A stretch of 64,000 bases of DNA from Pedobacter psychroterrae (GTDB lineage Bacteria; Bacteroidota; Bacteroidia; Sphingobacteriales; Sphingobacteriaceae), in assembly GCF_004331695.1 (NCBI RefSeq), contig NZ_SJSL01000002.1, forward strand, positions 868,001 through 932,000, read 5' to 3'. Below the pieces are notes generated by a model. The model had not been told where the DNA came from and searched no databases. It saw only the letters and a list, made by a program, of their open reading frames with translations. Positions 26,759 through 33,983 of this stretch are shown here, piece after piece. A program made the position numbers and the translations under genes. The first letter of the stretch is position 1, and each line of letters starts with the position of its first letter.

Positions 26759-27739
26759 ATGTATATCAATATCACAGACAGTAAAACGGCGGATAACAAA
26801 GGAAGCAGTGGGCAATTGGTGAATTACTTGGAGAAAGAAAACAAATTGCATCTGAAGGAATTACCGGAACAATGGTTCAACCATCTTGGCCAGCAATATG
26901 AACCGTATCAGGTGCGTACCCGGATTGACAAAAATATTGCGAAGCTGGGAAAAGATGATGCTAAATTTTTCCTAGTCAATATCAGTCCAAGTCAGAAAGA
27001 ATTGAAGCACCTAGAAGACAAGTTTGGTGAACAGGGCATGTCCGAAATGTTTAAAAAGTATGCTGTAAAAGTCATGGATGAATATGCACGCAACTTTAAC
27101 CGACCGGGAATTAAAACCAGTAAGGATCTGGTTTGGTTTGCCAAATTAGAACACCACAGGTATTATACCCACAATGATAAGGAGGTTAAGAACGGCACAA
27201 AAAAGCGTGGCGAACTTAAGCAGGGTGATCAAAGCCACATCCAGGTTATTGTAAGCAGAAAGGATTTGACTAATAAGATTAAGCTAAGTCCGATGAACAG
27301 CTCCAGAGGCAGAAATGTGGAGCACTCAAAAAAAATAGGGCAGTTTGACCGTGTGGCCTTCAAACAGTGTGGAGAACATCTTTTTGACAAAGAGTTTGGG
27401 TTTGAACGTGGATTAAAGGAGACAATGGCCTATGCAAACATTCAAAAGAATGGGACTTTGGAGCAAAGAATACAGCTCGATACCTTATCTGCGGGAGTGC
27501 CTTTTAATCATGACCCAAATAAGCTGATACTGGAGCTTGTGCAAGACGTATCGAATGGAATGTTTGAAAGCGCTTCTACCATGCTTGAAGTAGTAGGATC
27601 AACGGTTGGAAAATTCCTTGACATAATGTTAGAGCCGGTATATACGCCGGGAAAAGCTCAAACGCCTGAACAACCTAAACGGAAAAAGAAGAAAAAGAAA
27701 GGCAAATCCCATGAGCAATCCTATGGACATAGCATGTAA
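26759..27739 (+). CDS. DUF5712-family mobilisation protein (relaxase-like)
   Basis: A 326-residue protein of the Bacteroidetes mobilisation family DUF5712, believed to be the relaxase of BfmA-type elements. It starts MYINITDSKTADNKGS, has a GSSGQLVNYLEKEN segment, and contains the family core HIQVIVSRKDLTNKIKLSP (about residues 160-178), in which a His and polar residues could form a metal/nicking site. The tail is a Lys-rich stretch (KRKKKKKKGK). It follows BfmA after 2 bp. Nicking activity is inferred from context. Confidence 0.72.
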   Translation: MYINITDSKTADNKGSSGQLVNYLEKENKLHLKELPEQWFNHLGQQYEPYQVRTRIDKNIAKLGKDDAKFFLVNISPSQKELKHLEDKFGEQGMSEMFKKYAVKVMDEYARNFNRPGIKTSKDLVWFAKLEHHRYYTHNDKEVKNGTKKRGELKQGDQSHIQVIVSRKDLTNKIKLSPMNSSRGRNVEHSKKIGQFDRVAFKQCGEHLFDKEFGFERGLKETMAYANIQKNGTLEQRIQLDTLSAGVPFNHDPNKLILELVQDVSNGMFESASTMLEVVGSTVGKFLDIMLEPVYTPGKAQTPEQPKRKKKKKKGKSHEQSYGHSM

Positions 27740-27763
27740 TTATTATTTATTAAAGCATAAATT

Positions 27764-28285
27764 ATGAGTAACCAAATCACCCAGGCCCAGGACGGCCACA
27801 ACCAAGAACCTGTATACCCTAGAATTTATATTCCTGACTATACTGATGAATTCAAATTTCTAAATAGGCAAATACAGCAATTTTTAGAGAGCGATCATTA
27901 TCAGGTGTTAAACGCTACAGCACTCAGGATGGAAAAGTATGCTAAATCTATACCGTTGGTATTCGATGTAAAGAATCACCACCATTTTGAATGGGGTTCA
28001 AAAACCCTAATGTTCCTGATCATCGGGTGTGTTTTATCTACATTTGGATCAATCTATTTTGGGGTTAACAGGGACAATGAGTTAAAAAAAGTCAATGCAA
28101 GAAATCTTGCTTTACAGCAGCAAAGTGCCCGCAACGCAGACGAAGCACAATATTTCTACCTGGTACGTGGCCACTATCCGGAAATTGTTAAACAGATTAA
28201 TAAGCGGATAGCCCAAGATTCAATTGGATACCTGAAGGCAGCAGATGAAAAAATCAAGGCACAAAATCTAAAAAAAAGGAAATAA
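27764..28285 (+). CDS. Membrane-anchored accessory protein of the mob operon
   Basis: A 173-residue protein with one TM helix (about residues 85-103, LMFLIIGCVLSTFGSIYFGV), a cytosolic N-terminal domain and a C-terminal coiled segment (NELKKVNARNLALQQQSARN). It is the third gene of the mobilisation operon (24 bp after DUF5712, 2 bp before the next gene). It may couple the relaxosome to the membrane. No named family recognised. Confidence 0.68.
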   Translation: MSNQITQAQDGHNQEPVYPRIYIPDYTDEFKFLNRQIQQFLESDHYQVLNATALRMEKYAKSIPLVFDVKNHHHFEWGSKTLMFLIIGCVLSTFGSIYFGVNRDNELKKVNARNLALQQQSARNADEAQYFYLVRGHYPEIVKQINKRIAQDSIGYLKAADEKIKAQNLKKRK

Positions 28286-28287
28286 AT

Positions 28288-28659
28288 ATGAACATTCAAC
28301 CAGAAAACAGTCAGGAATATTTTTCACCCCTTGCTTTAATGATTGTGACGGATCGGTATGATCGTCCAATAAGTGTAGCAGTGCCACTAAGCGATTGGGA
28401 AAAGTTGCGTCCTTCGCTACACCCAAAGTCTCCACTATACCTATTGATGCAAAAATTATGCGCAGAGACTACAGATAGTGAAGTGCCGTATGTTTCTGCT
28501 TCTAGCGGTGAGACTGAAAAGATAGAGCAGAGAGAGATTGTCTACAAGAATGAGCTTTGCACCGAGCCAGGTCTTTTTGTTTTGGAAACCGCTAAACAGA
28601 AGGATTTAATCATGGCAAGATACACCTCGGAAACCTTCGGGTTTGTAGAAAGATTATAA
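28288..28659 (+). CDS. Hypothetical protein, end of mob operon
   Basis: A 123-residue soluble protein without recognised motifs. The N-terminal half (LALMIVTDRYDRPISVAVPL) is beta-rich. It is separated from the previous gene by only 2 bp, so it belongs to the mobilisation transcript. Function unknown. Confidence 0.6.
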   Translation: MNIQPENSQEYFSPLALMIVTDRYDRPISVAVPLSDWEKLRPSLHPKSPLYLLMQKLCAETTDSEVPYVSASSGETEKIEQREIVYKNELCTEPGLFVLETAKQKDLIMARYTSETFGFVERL

Positions 28660-28746
28660 CTAACGAGTACCGTCATCAGCCATTTAAAGCCCATTTAAGT
28701 TGCGCTTTTGGATATAATTGCGTATTTTTGATTAACATTACTGCTT

Positions 28747-29064
28747 ATGTATTTTGACAACTATATACAATTTCCAGATGCCAAGTTAGACGATAAATTA
28801 CTTTGGGAGTTTGATCCTAAAAAAATTGATCTGGCCGGTATGCGCAATATTGTTGTCCAAAGAGTAATCGAACGTGGCAGACCTGATGACTGGTACTTTA
28901 TTTTGAACTATTACGGTATCGAAGATGTTAAAGGGGCTATCAAAAAAATTGCCTATTTAAATGACAAGGATATGCACTTTGTTAGTCACCAATTCGATAT
29001 TCCTTTAAATGAAATGAAATGCTACGAAAAGAAACAGTCAATGACGCTACACTGGAACTCCTAA
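28747..29064 (+). CDS. DUF6922-domain protein, probable antitoxin
   Basis: A 105-residue protein with LLWEFDPKKIDLAGMRNIVV and QRVIERGRPDDWYFILNYYG, matching the DUF6922 pattern found next to AbiEii-type toxins. It overlaps the following nucleotidyltransferase gene by 46 bp, a tight coupling typical of toxin-antitoxin pairs. The regulatory role is inferred. Confidence 0.75.
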   Translation: MYFDNYIQFPDAKLDDKLLWEFDPKKIDLAGMRNIVVQRVIERGRPDDWYFILNYYGIEDVKGAIKKIAYLNDKDMHFVSHQFDIPLNEMKCYEKKQSMTLHWNS

Positions 29065-29747
29065 TAACTTTAATGAATGACCAATTACTACAAGACTTTT
29101 TTCTTGTAGGTGGTACCGCATTAGCCTTGCAAATTGGTCATAGAAAAAGTATAGACCTCGATCTGTTTTCACAGAAAACATTTGATGCGGAACAACTGCT
29201 TGCAGAATTGGAATCAAAATATCAATTTCAGTTGAATTATCAGGCTAGGAATACACTCAAAGGTAATATAGAGGGTGTTCAAGTTGACCTGATTACGCAC
29301 AACTACCCTTTGGTAAGTCCACTTTTGAACGTGGAGGGTGTTAGGATGGCCTCAGCTTCCGATATTGCGGCTATGAAACTGAATGCCATTTCAGGAAACG
29401 GTACCAGGCTTAAGGATTTTATTGATATTGCTTATTTGTCATCCTCAATTACACTCGCTGAAATGATTGAAAGCTTTGGTGAAAAATATGGATCAAGAAA
29501 TCCGGTCATGTTGGTAAAAGCCCTGGATTACCATCAGGATGTTGATTTTCAAGAGTCTATTCAAATGTTGGGGAACAGTTACAATTGGAAGACAGTTGAA
29601 AAAAGGCTTGGTGAAATGACCAGGCATCCTCAACAATTGTTTCCTGGATTGGGTGAGCAAAAACGGGAAAAGGACTTTTTCAGAACTAAGGATAAGGATC
29701 GAGGTAAGGACAATGACTTAGATCAGAGCCAAAGGATCAGTATTTAG
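29019..29747 (+). CDS. AbiEii/AbiGii-family nucleotidyltransferase toxin
   Basis: A 242-residue nucleotidyltransferase-fold protein of the type IV toxin family. The active-site region is GGTALALQIGHRKSIDLDLF (about residues 28-47), with the GG-T and DxD signatures. A conserved Lys lies in ASDIAAMKLNAISGNGTRLKDFIDI (about 110-135). The C terminus is unusually charged (KDKDRGKDNDLDQ). Its partner is the overlapping DUF6922 gene. Abortive infection or element maintenance is likely, not proven. Confidence 0.82.
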   Translation: MLRKETVNDATLELLITLMNDQLLQDFFLVGGTALALQIGHRKSIDLDLFSQKTFDAEQLLAELESKYQFQLNYQARNTLKGNIEGVQVDLITHNYPLVSPLLNVEGVRMASASDIAAMKLNAISGNGTRLKDFIDIAYLSSSITLAEMIESFGEKYGSRNPVMLVKALDYHQDVDFQESIQMLGNSYNWKTVEKRLGEMTRHPQQLFPGLGEQKREKDFFRTKDKDRGKDNDLDQSQRISI

Positions 29748-29864
29748 TTGCTGATCGTATTAAACCGTCTTATAATTGCTGTCGTTGGGTCTTTTGAAAG
29801 AAACTGCCTTAGTCCGATGGATAGGGTTGAAGCAAACCCAAATAAATACCGGAAGATAGCTCTT

Positions 29865-30428
29865 CTAATCTATGTTTTCGAGCGGAATCCGGCTAATAGT
29901 GGTAGCATCCTTGTAGCGAGATACTGTCAGTCCGGTTATCTGTTTGAACTGCCGTGATAAATGGGCAACGCTACTGTAGTTTAATAAAAATGAAATCTTA
30001 GTGAGACTGAGTTCATTATCGATGATTAGCTCTTTTACCCTTTCTATTTTATGTCTAATAATATAGTGTTCAATGGTGGTTCCAGTTTCCCTAGAGAAAA
30101 TGTTAGCCAGGTAAGTATAATCATAATGGATTTTGTCACTGATATAATTGGAGTTTTTAATCTTCGGCATTTCGGATGTATGATGTACCATGTCGATGAT
30201 AATGTTCTTTATCTTTTCTATCAGCATACTCTTTTTATCTGCTATTAATTCGAGTCCTGACGCCAACAGGGCACACCTCAGCAACTCACATTGCCGGGGT
30301 GTTGGACTTATTTGCATTTCCACTTCGCCAAGATCTATTTTCCGATAGCTTAAACCAATCTTATCCAGTTCTCTTTTAACCGCCATTTTACACCGGTTAC
30401 TAACCATGTGCTTAATATGTAGTACCAT
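29865..30428 (-). CDS. AraC-family regulator with HMA-like N terminus
   Basis: A 187-residue regulator. The C-terminal AraC HTH pair lies at about 95-185 (YLANIFSRETGTTIEHYIIR, then LSLTKISFLLNYSSVAHLSR and FKQITGLTVSRYK). The N-terminal 70 residues (HMVSNRCKMAVKRELDKIGL) have the spacing of a heavy-metal-associated domain, in which M-x-C-x-x-C is expected; here the first Cys is Ser (MVSNRC). ATG 30428 is preferred because the family usually begins with this segment; 30464 is possible. It is divergent from the BON gene. Confidence 0.78.
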   Translation of the reverse strand: MVLHIKHMVSNRCKMAVKRELDKIGLSYRKIDLGEVEMQISPTPRQCELLRCALLASGLELIADKKSMLIEKIKNIIIDMVHHTSEMPKIKNSNYISDKIHYDYTYLANIFSRETGTTIEHYIIRHKIERVKELIIDNELSLTKISFLLNYSSVAHLSRQFKQITGLTVSRYKDATTISRIPLENID

Positions 30429-30491
30429 TCGGATTAATTTCACAACCGAAGCTGTCCGGAACAAAAGTCAGATTTTGGTTAAGTCTTTGAA

Positions 30492-30526
30492 ATGATCAGC
30501 GTCACGATTATGATGATGGTCATCAT
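30492..30526. promoter_or_regulatory. Two FNR-type boxes between the AraC and BON genes
   Basis: ATGAT-GGTC-ATCAT at 30513-30526 is a perfect 5-4-5 palindrome; ATGAT-CAGC-GTCAC at 30492-30505 is an imperfect one. They belong to the island-wide box set but lack the standard 22-bp spacing to a -7 octamer. A candidate octamer AACCTTTG lies at 30615-30622. Confidence 0.6.
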
Positions 30527-30625
30527 GTTTGCAGATGATGCAAATAGTTCCATTTTATGTGAATTGTGCAATTGTTTTCTATAAATGTGTAAGGATGTTG
30601 GATTGAAATAGAGCAACCTTTGAAG

Positions 30626-30641
30626 TGTGAAATATTTCACA
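30626..30641. promoter_or_regulatory. Perfect CRP-consensus palindrome before the BON gene
   Basis: TGTGA-AATATT-TCACA is a perfect 16-bp palindrome identical to the CRP half-site consensus with N6. It lies 12 bp before the BON start and just downstream of the candidate octamer, a position more suited to repression than activation. Confidence 0.6.
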
Positions 30642-30653
30642 TGAAAATCATTT

Positions 30654-31328
30654 ATGATGAAAAACAACGAAACATTGCAAAAAAACGTTCAGGATGCCAT
30701 AAAATGGGAGCCATTGTTACATGCTGCTGAAATTGGTGTAATCGCCAATGATGGGATAGTTACCTTAACCGGCATAGTTGACAGTTATGCCAAGAAATCC
30801 GAAGCAGAGGACGCGGCAAAAAAAGTTGCTGGTGTAAAGGCTGTAGTTGAAAGAATAGAGGTTAAGTATCTTGGTTCTATCCATAAAGAAGATGAAGAAA
30901 TCGCCAGAGAGGTTTTAAACGCCTTGAAGTGGAACTGGCAGGTTCCCGGGGAAAAAATTACAGTTAAAGTTGAGGATGGTTGGATAACACTGACAGGAAC
31001 CATTAACTGGAATTATCAAAAAGACGCCGCAAAAAATGCGGTTAAAAATCTTTTGGGCGTTAAGGGGGTGACCAATAACATCACCATTGAATCCGAAATC
31101 CATGATGCCGTGGAAAAGAAACAAATTGAAAGTGCCATCGACCGTAACTGGTCAATAAATGCCCAGGACATTCAGGTGAAAGTTTCGGGAAACCGGGTAA
31201 CCTTAACCGGAACGGTAAACTCTATCTACCAAAAAGACGAAGCACAACGAATGGCATGGAATGCGCCGGGAGTCTGGTTTGTAGACAATGAGCTTGAGAT
31301 CGAGTATGATTACTCATTGGTTGACTAA
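30654..31328 (+). CDS. Triple-BON-domain protein without signal peptide
   Basis: A 224-residue protein made of three BON domains (about 8-72, 80-145, 150-218), each with the pattern V-x-V-x-x-G-x-V-x-L-x-G-x-V/I, e.g. GIVTLTGIVDSYAKKSEAED and GWITLTGTINWNYQKDAAKN. OsmY-type BON proteins are usually periplasmic; this one starts MMKNNETLQKNVQDAIKW with no signal sequence, so it is probably cytosolic. ATG 30654 or 30657. Ends at a strong terminator. Stress role inferred from family and island. Confidence 0.88.
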   Translation: MMKNNETLQKNVQDAIKWEPLLHAAEIGVIANDGIVTLTGIVDSYAKKSEAEDAAKKVAGVKAVVERIEVKYLGSIHKEDEEIAREVLNALKWNWQVPGEKITVKVEDGWITLTGTINWNYQKDAAKNAVKNLLGVKGVTNNITIESEIHDAVEKKQIESAIDRNWSINAQDIQVKVSGNRVTLTGTVNSIYQKDEAQRMAWNAPGVWFVDNELEIEYDYSLVD

Positions 31329-31333
31329 ATTAC

Positions 31334-31366
31334 TGAACGGGAGTTAAGGCTCCCGTTCATTTTTTA
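31334..31366 (+). terminator. Terminator after the BON gene
   Basis: TGAACGGGAG, 6-nt loop, CTCCCGTTCA followed by TTTTTT: a classic Rho-independent terminator. Confidence 0.88.
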
Positions 31367-31429
31367 TTATAAGAAAATTAAAAACAAAGTGCTCATATCA
31401 GGAAGGAACTCAGGTATTGGGTGGTGTGG

Positions 31430-32482
31430 TTAATTTTTCATTTTTGACAGCCTTTCAAGATCAAGGATTGTAATGGTGATCCCTTGCCGGTCGATCAATT
31501 TTTCATCTTTAAAGTCGGACAAGGTTCTACTCACCGTTTCGGTTGCCATACAGGCCATTGCTGCTAAATCTTCCCTTGTAATGGAAAATTGCTCATTTTT
31601 AATGTTTTGCTGATGATACAACCGAAGAATGGCTCCGGCCATTTTTTTTCTTACCGAATCGTAAGCCAGCTGAAGCAGTTGTTCTTCCTTATCCTGGTTA
31701 TCACTGGATAGCAGATGAATAAATTTTCTGGCAACATCAGGATATAAACTCAGGACTTTTTCCATCTCCTCAATTGGAATCATACAGACTTTACTGTCTT
31801 CGATAGCTGTGGCGGTATCAGTATACGGACTGTTACTCAAAGCCGCATTTATGCCGATGTAATCCCCGGCGATATACATACCAGTCATCAGTTCACGTCC
31901 GTCCTGTGACAACTTGATGGTTTTTACTTTTCCCTCTATGATTAGATACAAGCCTCGGCCTAAGTCTGACTCATAATAAATGATCTGGTTCTTTCTAAAT
32001 TCACGGGTTCTGTGGCCTTCTATGAGCTTGGTAAATTCAGCTAGGCCATCTGCCTTGGAAATGAGCGCCTTGAATTCATTGGTTTTATTTTGCTGCTGAA
32101 GTTCGGTGTAAGCTTTTTTTCTAAGACGTATATCGATCGCGTTGAGCAATTCCATATCGTCAAATGGTTTGGTTAAGTAGTCATCTGCTCCCATTTCCAT
32201 TCCTTTACGCAAATCGCTGTGATCCGCCTTTGCCGTGAGAAAGATGAAGGGAATTGAAGAGGTTTCTGCATACTTATTCAGCATGTGCAACACGCCATAG
32301 CCATCAAGCTCAGGCATCATAATGTCACACAAGATGATATCTGGAAGGTGCTTTAGTGCCATCTCGACGCCAATTTTTCCGTTATCGGCTTCATAGACTT
32401 TGTAATTTGCCATTTCAAGGATCTCCACAACATTCTCCCTTATGGCATCATTGTCTTCTATGATCAGTATTTTCTTGTTCAT
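31430..32482 (-). CDS. Response regulator fused to an FNR/CRP-type DNA-binding module
   Basis: A 350-residue regulator. A CheY-like receiver (about 1-125) has D10 and phospho-acceptor D53 (CDIMMPELDGYG) and the KPFDD lysine near 104. A cyclic-nucleotide-binding-type beta-roll follows (about 150-265, GRGLYLIIEGKVKTIKLSQDG summarised). A CRP/FNR winged HTH (about 285-345) has the recognition helix E315-T-V-S318-R319, the same E-x-x-S-R spacing as FNR E209/S212/R213, which reads TGAT half-sites. No FNR-type Fe-S Cys cluster is present. It overlaps the kinase by 4 bp (ATGA), so they form one operon. Proposed master regulator of the island boxes. Confidence 0.9.
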   Translation of the reverse strand: MNKKILIIEDNDAIRENVVEILEMANYKVYEADNGKIGVEMALKHLPDIILCDIMMPELDGYGVLHMLNKYAETSSIPFIFLTAKADHSDLRKGMEMGADDYLTKPFDDMELLNAIDIRLRKKAYTELQQQNKTNEFKALISKADGLAEFTKLIEGHRTREFRKNQIIYYESDLGRGLYLIIEGKVKTIKLSQDGRELMTGMYIAGDYIGINAALSNSPYTDTATAIEDSKVCMIPIEEMEKVLSLYPDVARKFIHLLSSDNQDKEEQLLQLAYDSVRKKMAGAILRLYHQQNIKNEQFSITREDLAAMACMATETVSRTLSDFKDEKLIDRQGITITILDLERLSKMKN

Positions 32483-33729
32483 ATTATAGGAAATGTAAGG
32501 ATGAAAAGCGTGCCCTTATTAATTCTGCTCCTAAAGTCTACCTTTCCCTTCATCAGGTCAGTGTACCGGGACAGGATACTCAAGCCTAGTCCGTTACCAG
32601 ATATTTTTCCAGTATTATGGGCACGAAAAAACGCTTCAAAGAGATGCTTTTGATCATCAGCAGGTATTCCAATACCGTTATCGCAAATTCTGATGGTGCA
32701 ATTGTTCTCATTGATTTTGGTGTAAAACTGTATCTCACTTTCTGCGCCGGAGTATTTGATGGCATTATCAATGAGTATGACAATACAGTTTTTTAAAAGA
32801 TTCTGATCCAGCTGAATGGTCACTCCTGGCCCCCTGTGTTTATATATTATTTTTTGCCGGCCCTTCAATGCAATTTGCATTTCATCAGTAATTTCACCGG
32901 CGAGATTTTCCAGGTTAAATGTATCCCGCTTGGTTTGAGTTTTTCCGCTGTCCAGCTTTTCCAGGGAAAGAAAGTCATTTAGGATAGCCGTCACATTCAA
33001 TACTGCCTCTTTTATCTTTACCACATGTTTTCCAATATTTTGGTTTTCGTAAGGAAGTGCATGACGTTCGATTAAGGATGCTGACAACTGGACCAAGCTT
33101 AACGGGGTGCGGAATTCATGAGAGGCGATAGAGACAAACCTGCTTTTGAGTTTGCCGAGTTCTTTTTCTTTGTCTAATGAAAGATTGAGTTCCCTTTGGG
33201 TTTGCTCAAGGACACCTACTGTATCCCTTAAATGCTCAAGGGACAGATTCAGCTCTATTTTGGTTTGCTCCAAAACAGCAACGGTTTCTCTTAAGGAAAG
33301 TGTGCGTTCCTGTACCTGCTCTTCCAGCATCGAGGCATAGTCCTGTAACTTGGATTCGGCTTCTTTTTCCCTGCTCAAATCATGAATAAAGCCTGCATAG
33401 ATGATTCTCCCTGAGTATTTTACCTCACTCACGCCAAGCCTGAATGGAAACTGGGTTCCGTTTTTTGTCAGGCCTGTCAACTCTCTTCCTATCCCGATGA
33501 TACTAGCCTCCCCTGTTTTCTTATACCGGAAAAGATAGCCATCATGATGTGCACGATCAGGTTGCGGCATCAGCATAGAGATGTTTTTTCCTAAAACTTC
33601 AAGCTCAGTGTACTTAAAAAGTTTGCAAGCCGAGGGATTTATAGATTCAATTATTCCATACTCGTCTATGGTAATCAGACCGTCTATCGCATTATCGATA
33701 ATCGCTTTAAGCAGAACAGCTTTTTCCAT
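32479..33729 (-). CDS. Cytosolic PAS histidine kinase, FixL-like
   Basis: A 416-residue kinase with no TM segment. The PAS domain (about 1-125) is strikingly FixL-like: LMPQPDRAHHDGYLFRY and IIGIGRELTG. Aligning to Bradyrhizobium FixL, H62 corresponds to the haem ligand H200, R68 to R206 and R82 to R220; D212 is Glu and H214 is Ser here. A coiled coil with a duplicated VLEQT..ELNLSL unit (about 140-190) leads to HisKA (SHEFRTPL) and HATPase (N-box NCIVILIDNAIKYSG, G boxes ICDNGIGIP and GNGLGLSI). It is operonic with the receiver-FNR fusion. Haem binding is inferred and unproven: many S-box PAS domains share these residues. Confidence 0.88.
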   Translation of the reverse strand: MEKAVLLKAIIDNAIDGLITIDEYGIIESINPSACKLFKYTELEVLGKNISMLMPQPDRAHHDGYLFRYKKTGEASIIGIGRELTGLTKNGTQFPFRLGVSEVKYSGRIIYAGFIHDLSREKEAESKLQDYASMLEEQVQERTLSLRETVAVLEQTKIELNLSLEHLRDTVGVLEQTQRELNLSLDKEKELGKLKSRFVSIASHEFRTPLSLVQLSASLIERHALPYENQNIGKHVVKIKEAVLNVTAILNDFLSLEKLDSGKTQTKRDTFNLENLAGEITDEMQIALKGRQKIIYKHRGPGVTIQLDQNLLKNCIVILIDNAIKYSGAESEIQFYTKINENNCTIRICDNGIGIPADDQKHLFEAFFRAHNTGKISGNGLGLSILSRYTDLMKGKVDFRSRINKGTLFILTFPII

Positions 33730-33826
33730 AAATAATTGATTTACAGATTATCTCAATCTGTGCTTTAAAGATACAATCTAAAGCCAGCATTGTTTGGATA
33801 ATCTTTTCGACCTGTTATCCAAACCG

Positions 33827-33840
33827 ATGATCACCATCAC
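33827..33840. promoter_or_regulatory. FNR-type box between the kinase operon and the P-ATPase
   Basis: ATGAT-CACC-ATCAC lies in the divergent region. On the kinase side, a TATCTTTA octamer (33766-33773, minus) begins 53 bp away, about three turns beyond the class II position. On the ATPase side, TACATTTA (33885-33892) begins 44 bp away, about two turns. Both fit class I activation only loosely. Confidence 0.55.
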
Positions 33841-33983
33841 GATCTTTCGGGGGCGCTGTCATTTCCGGTGAGTGATCAGTCGCCTACATTTAGCCCACTC
33901 AGGAGTGGTTTATCAAAAGAAAATCTATATATACATATATCTCAACCAACCTGGAGGACATGCCTGAAATTTAAAAACTGGAA

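Noticed and set aside
29748..29957. 69-codon open frame after the AbiEii toxin
   Set aside because: Overlaps the 3' end of the AraC gene; no motif and no start context.
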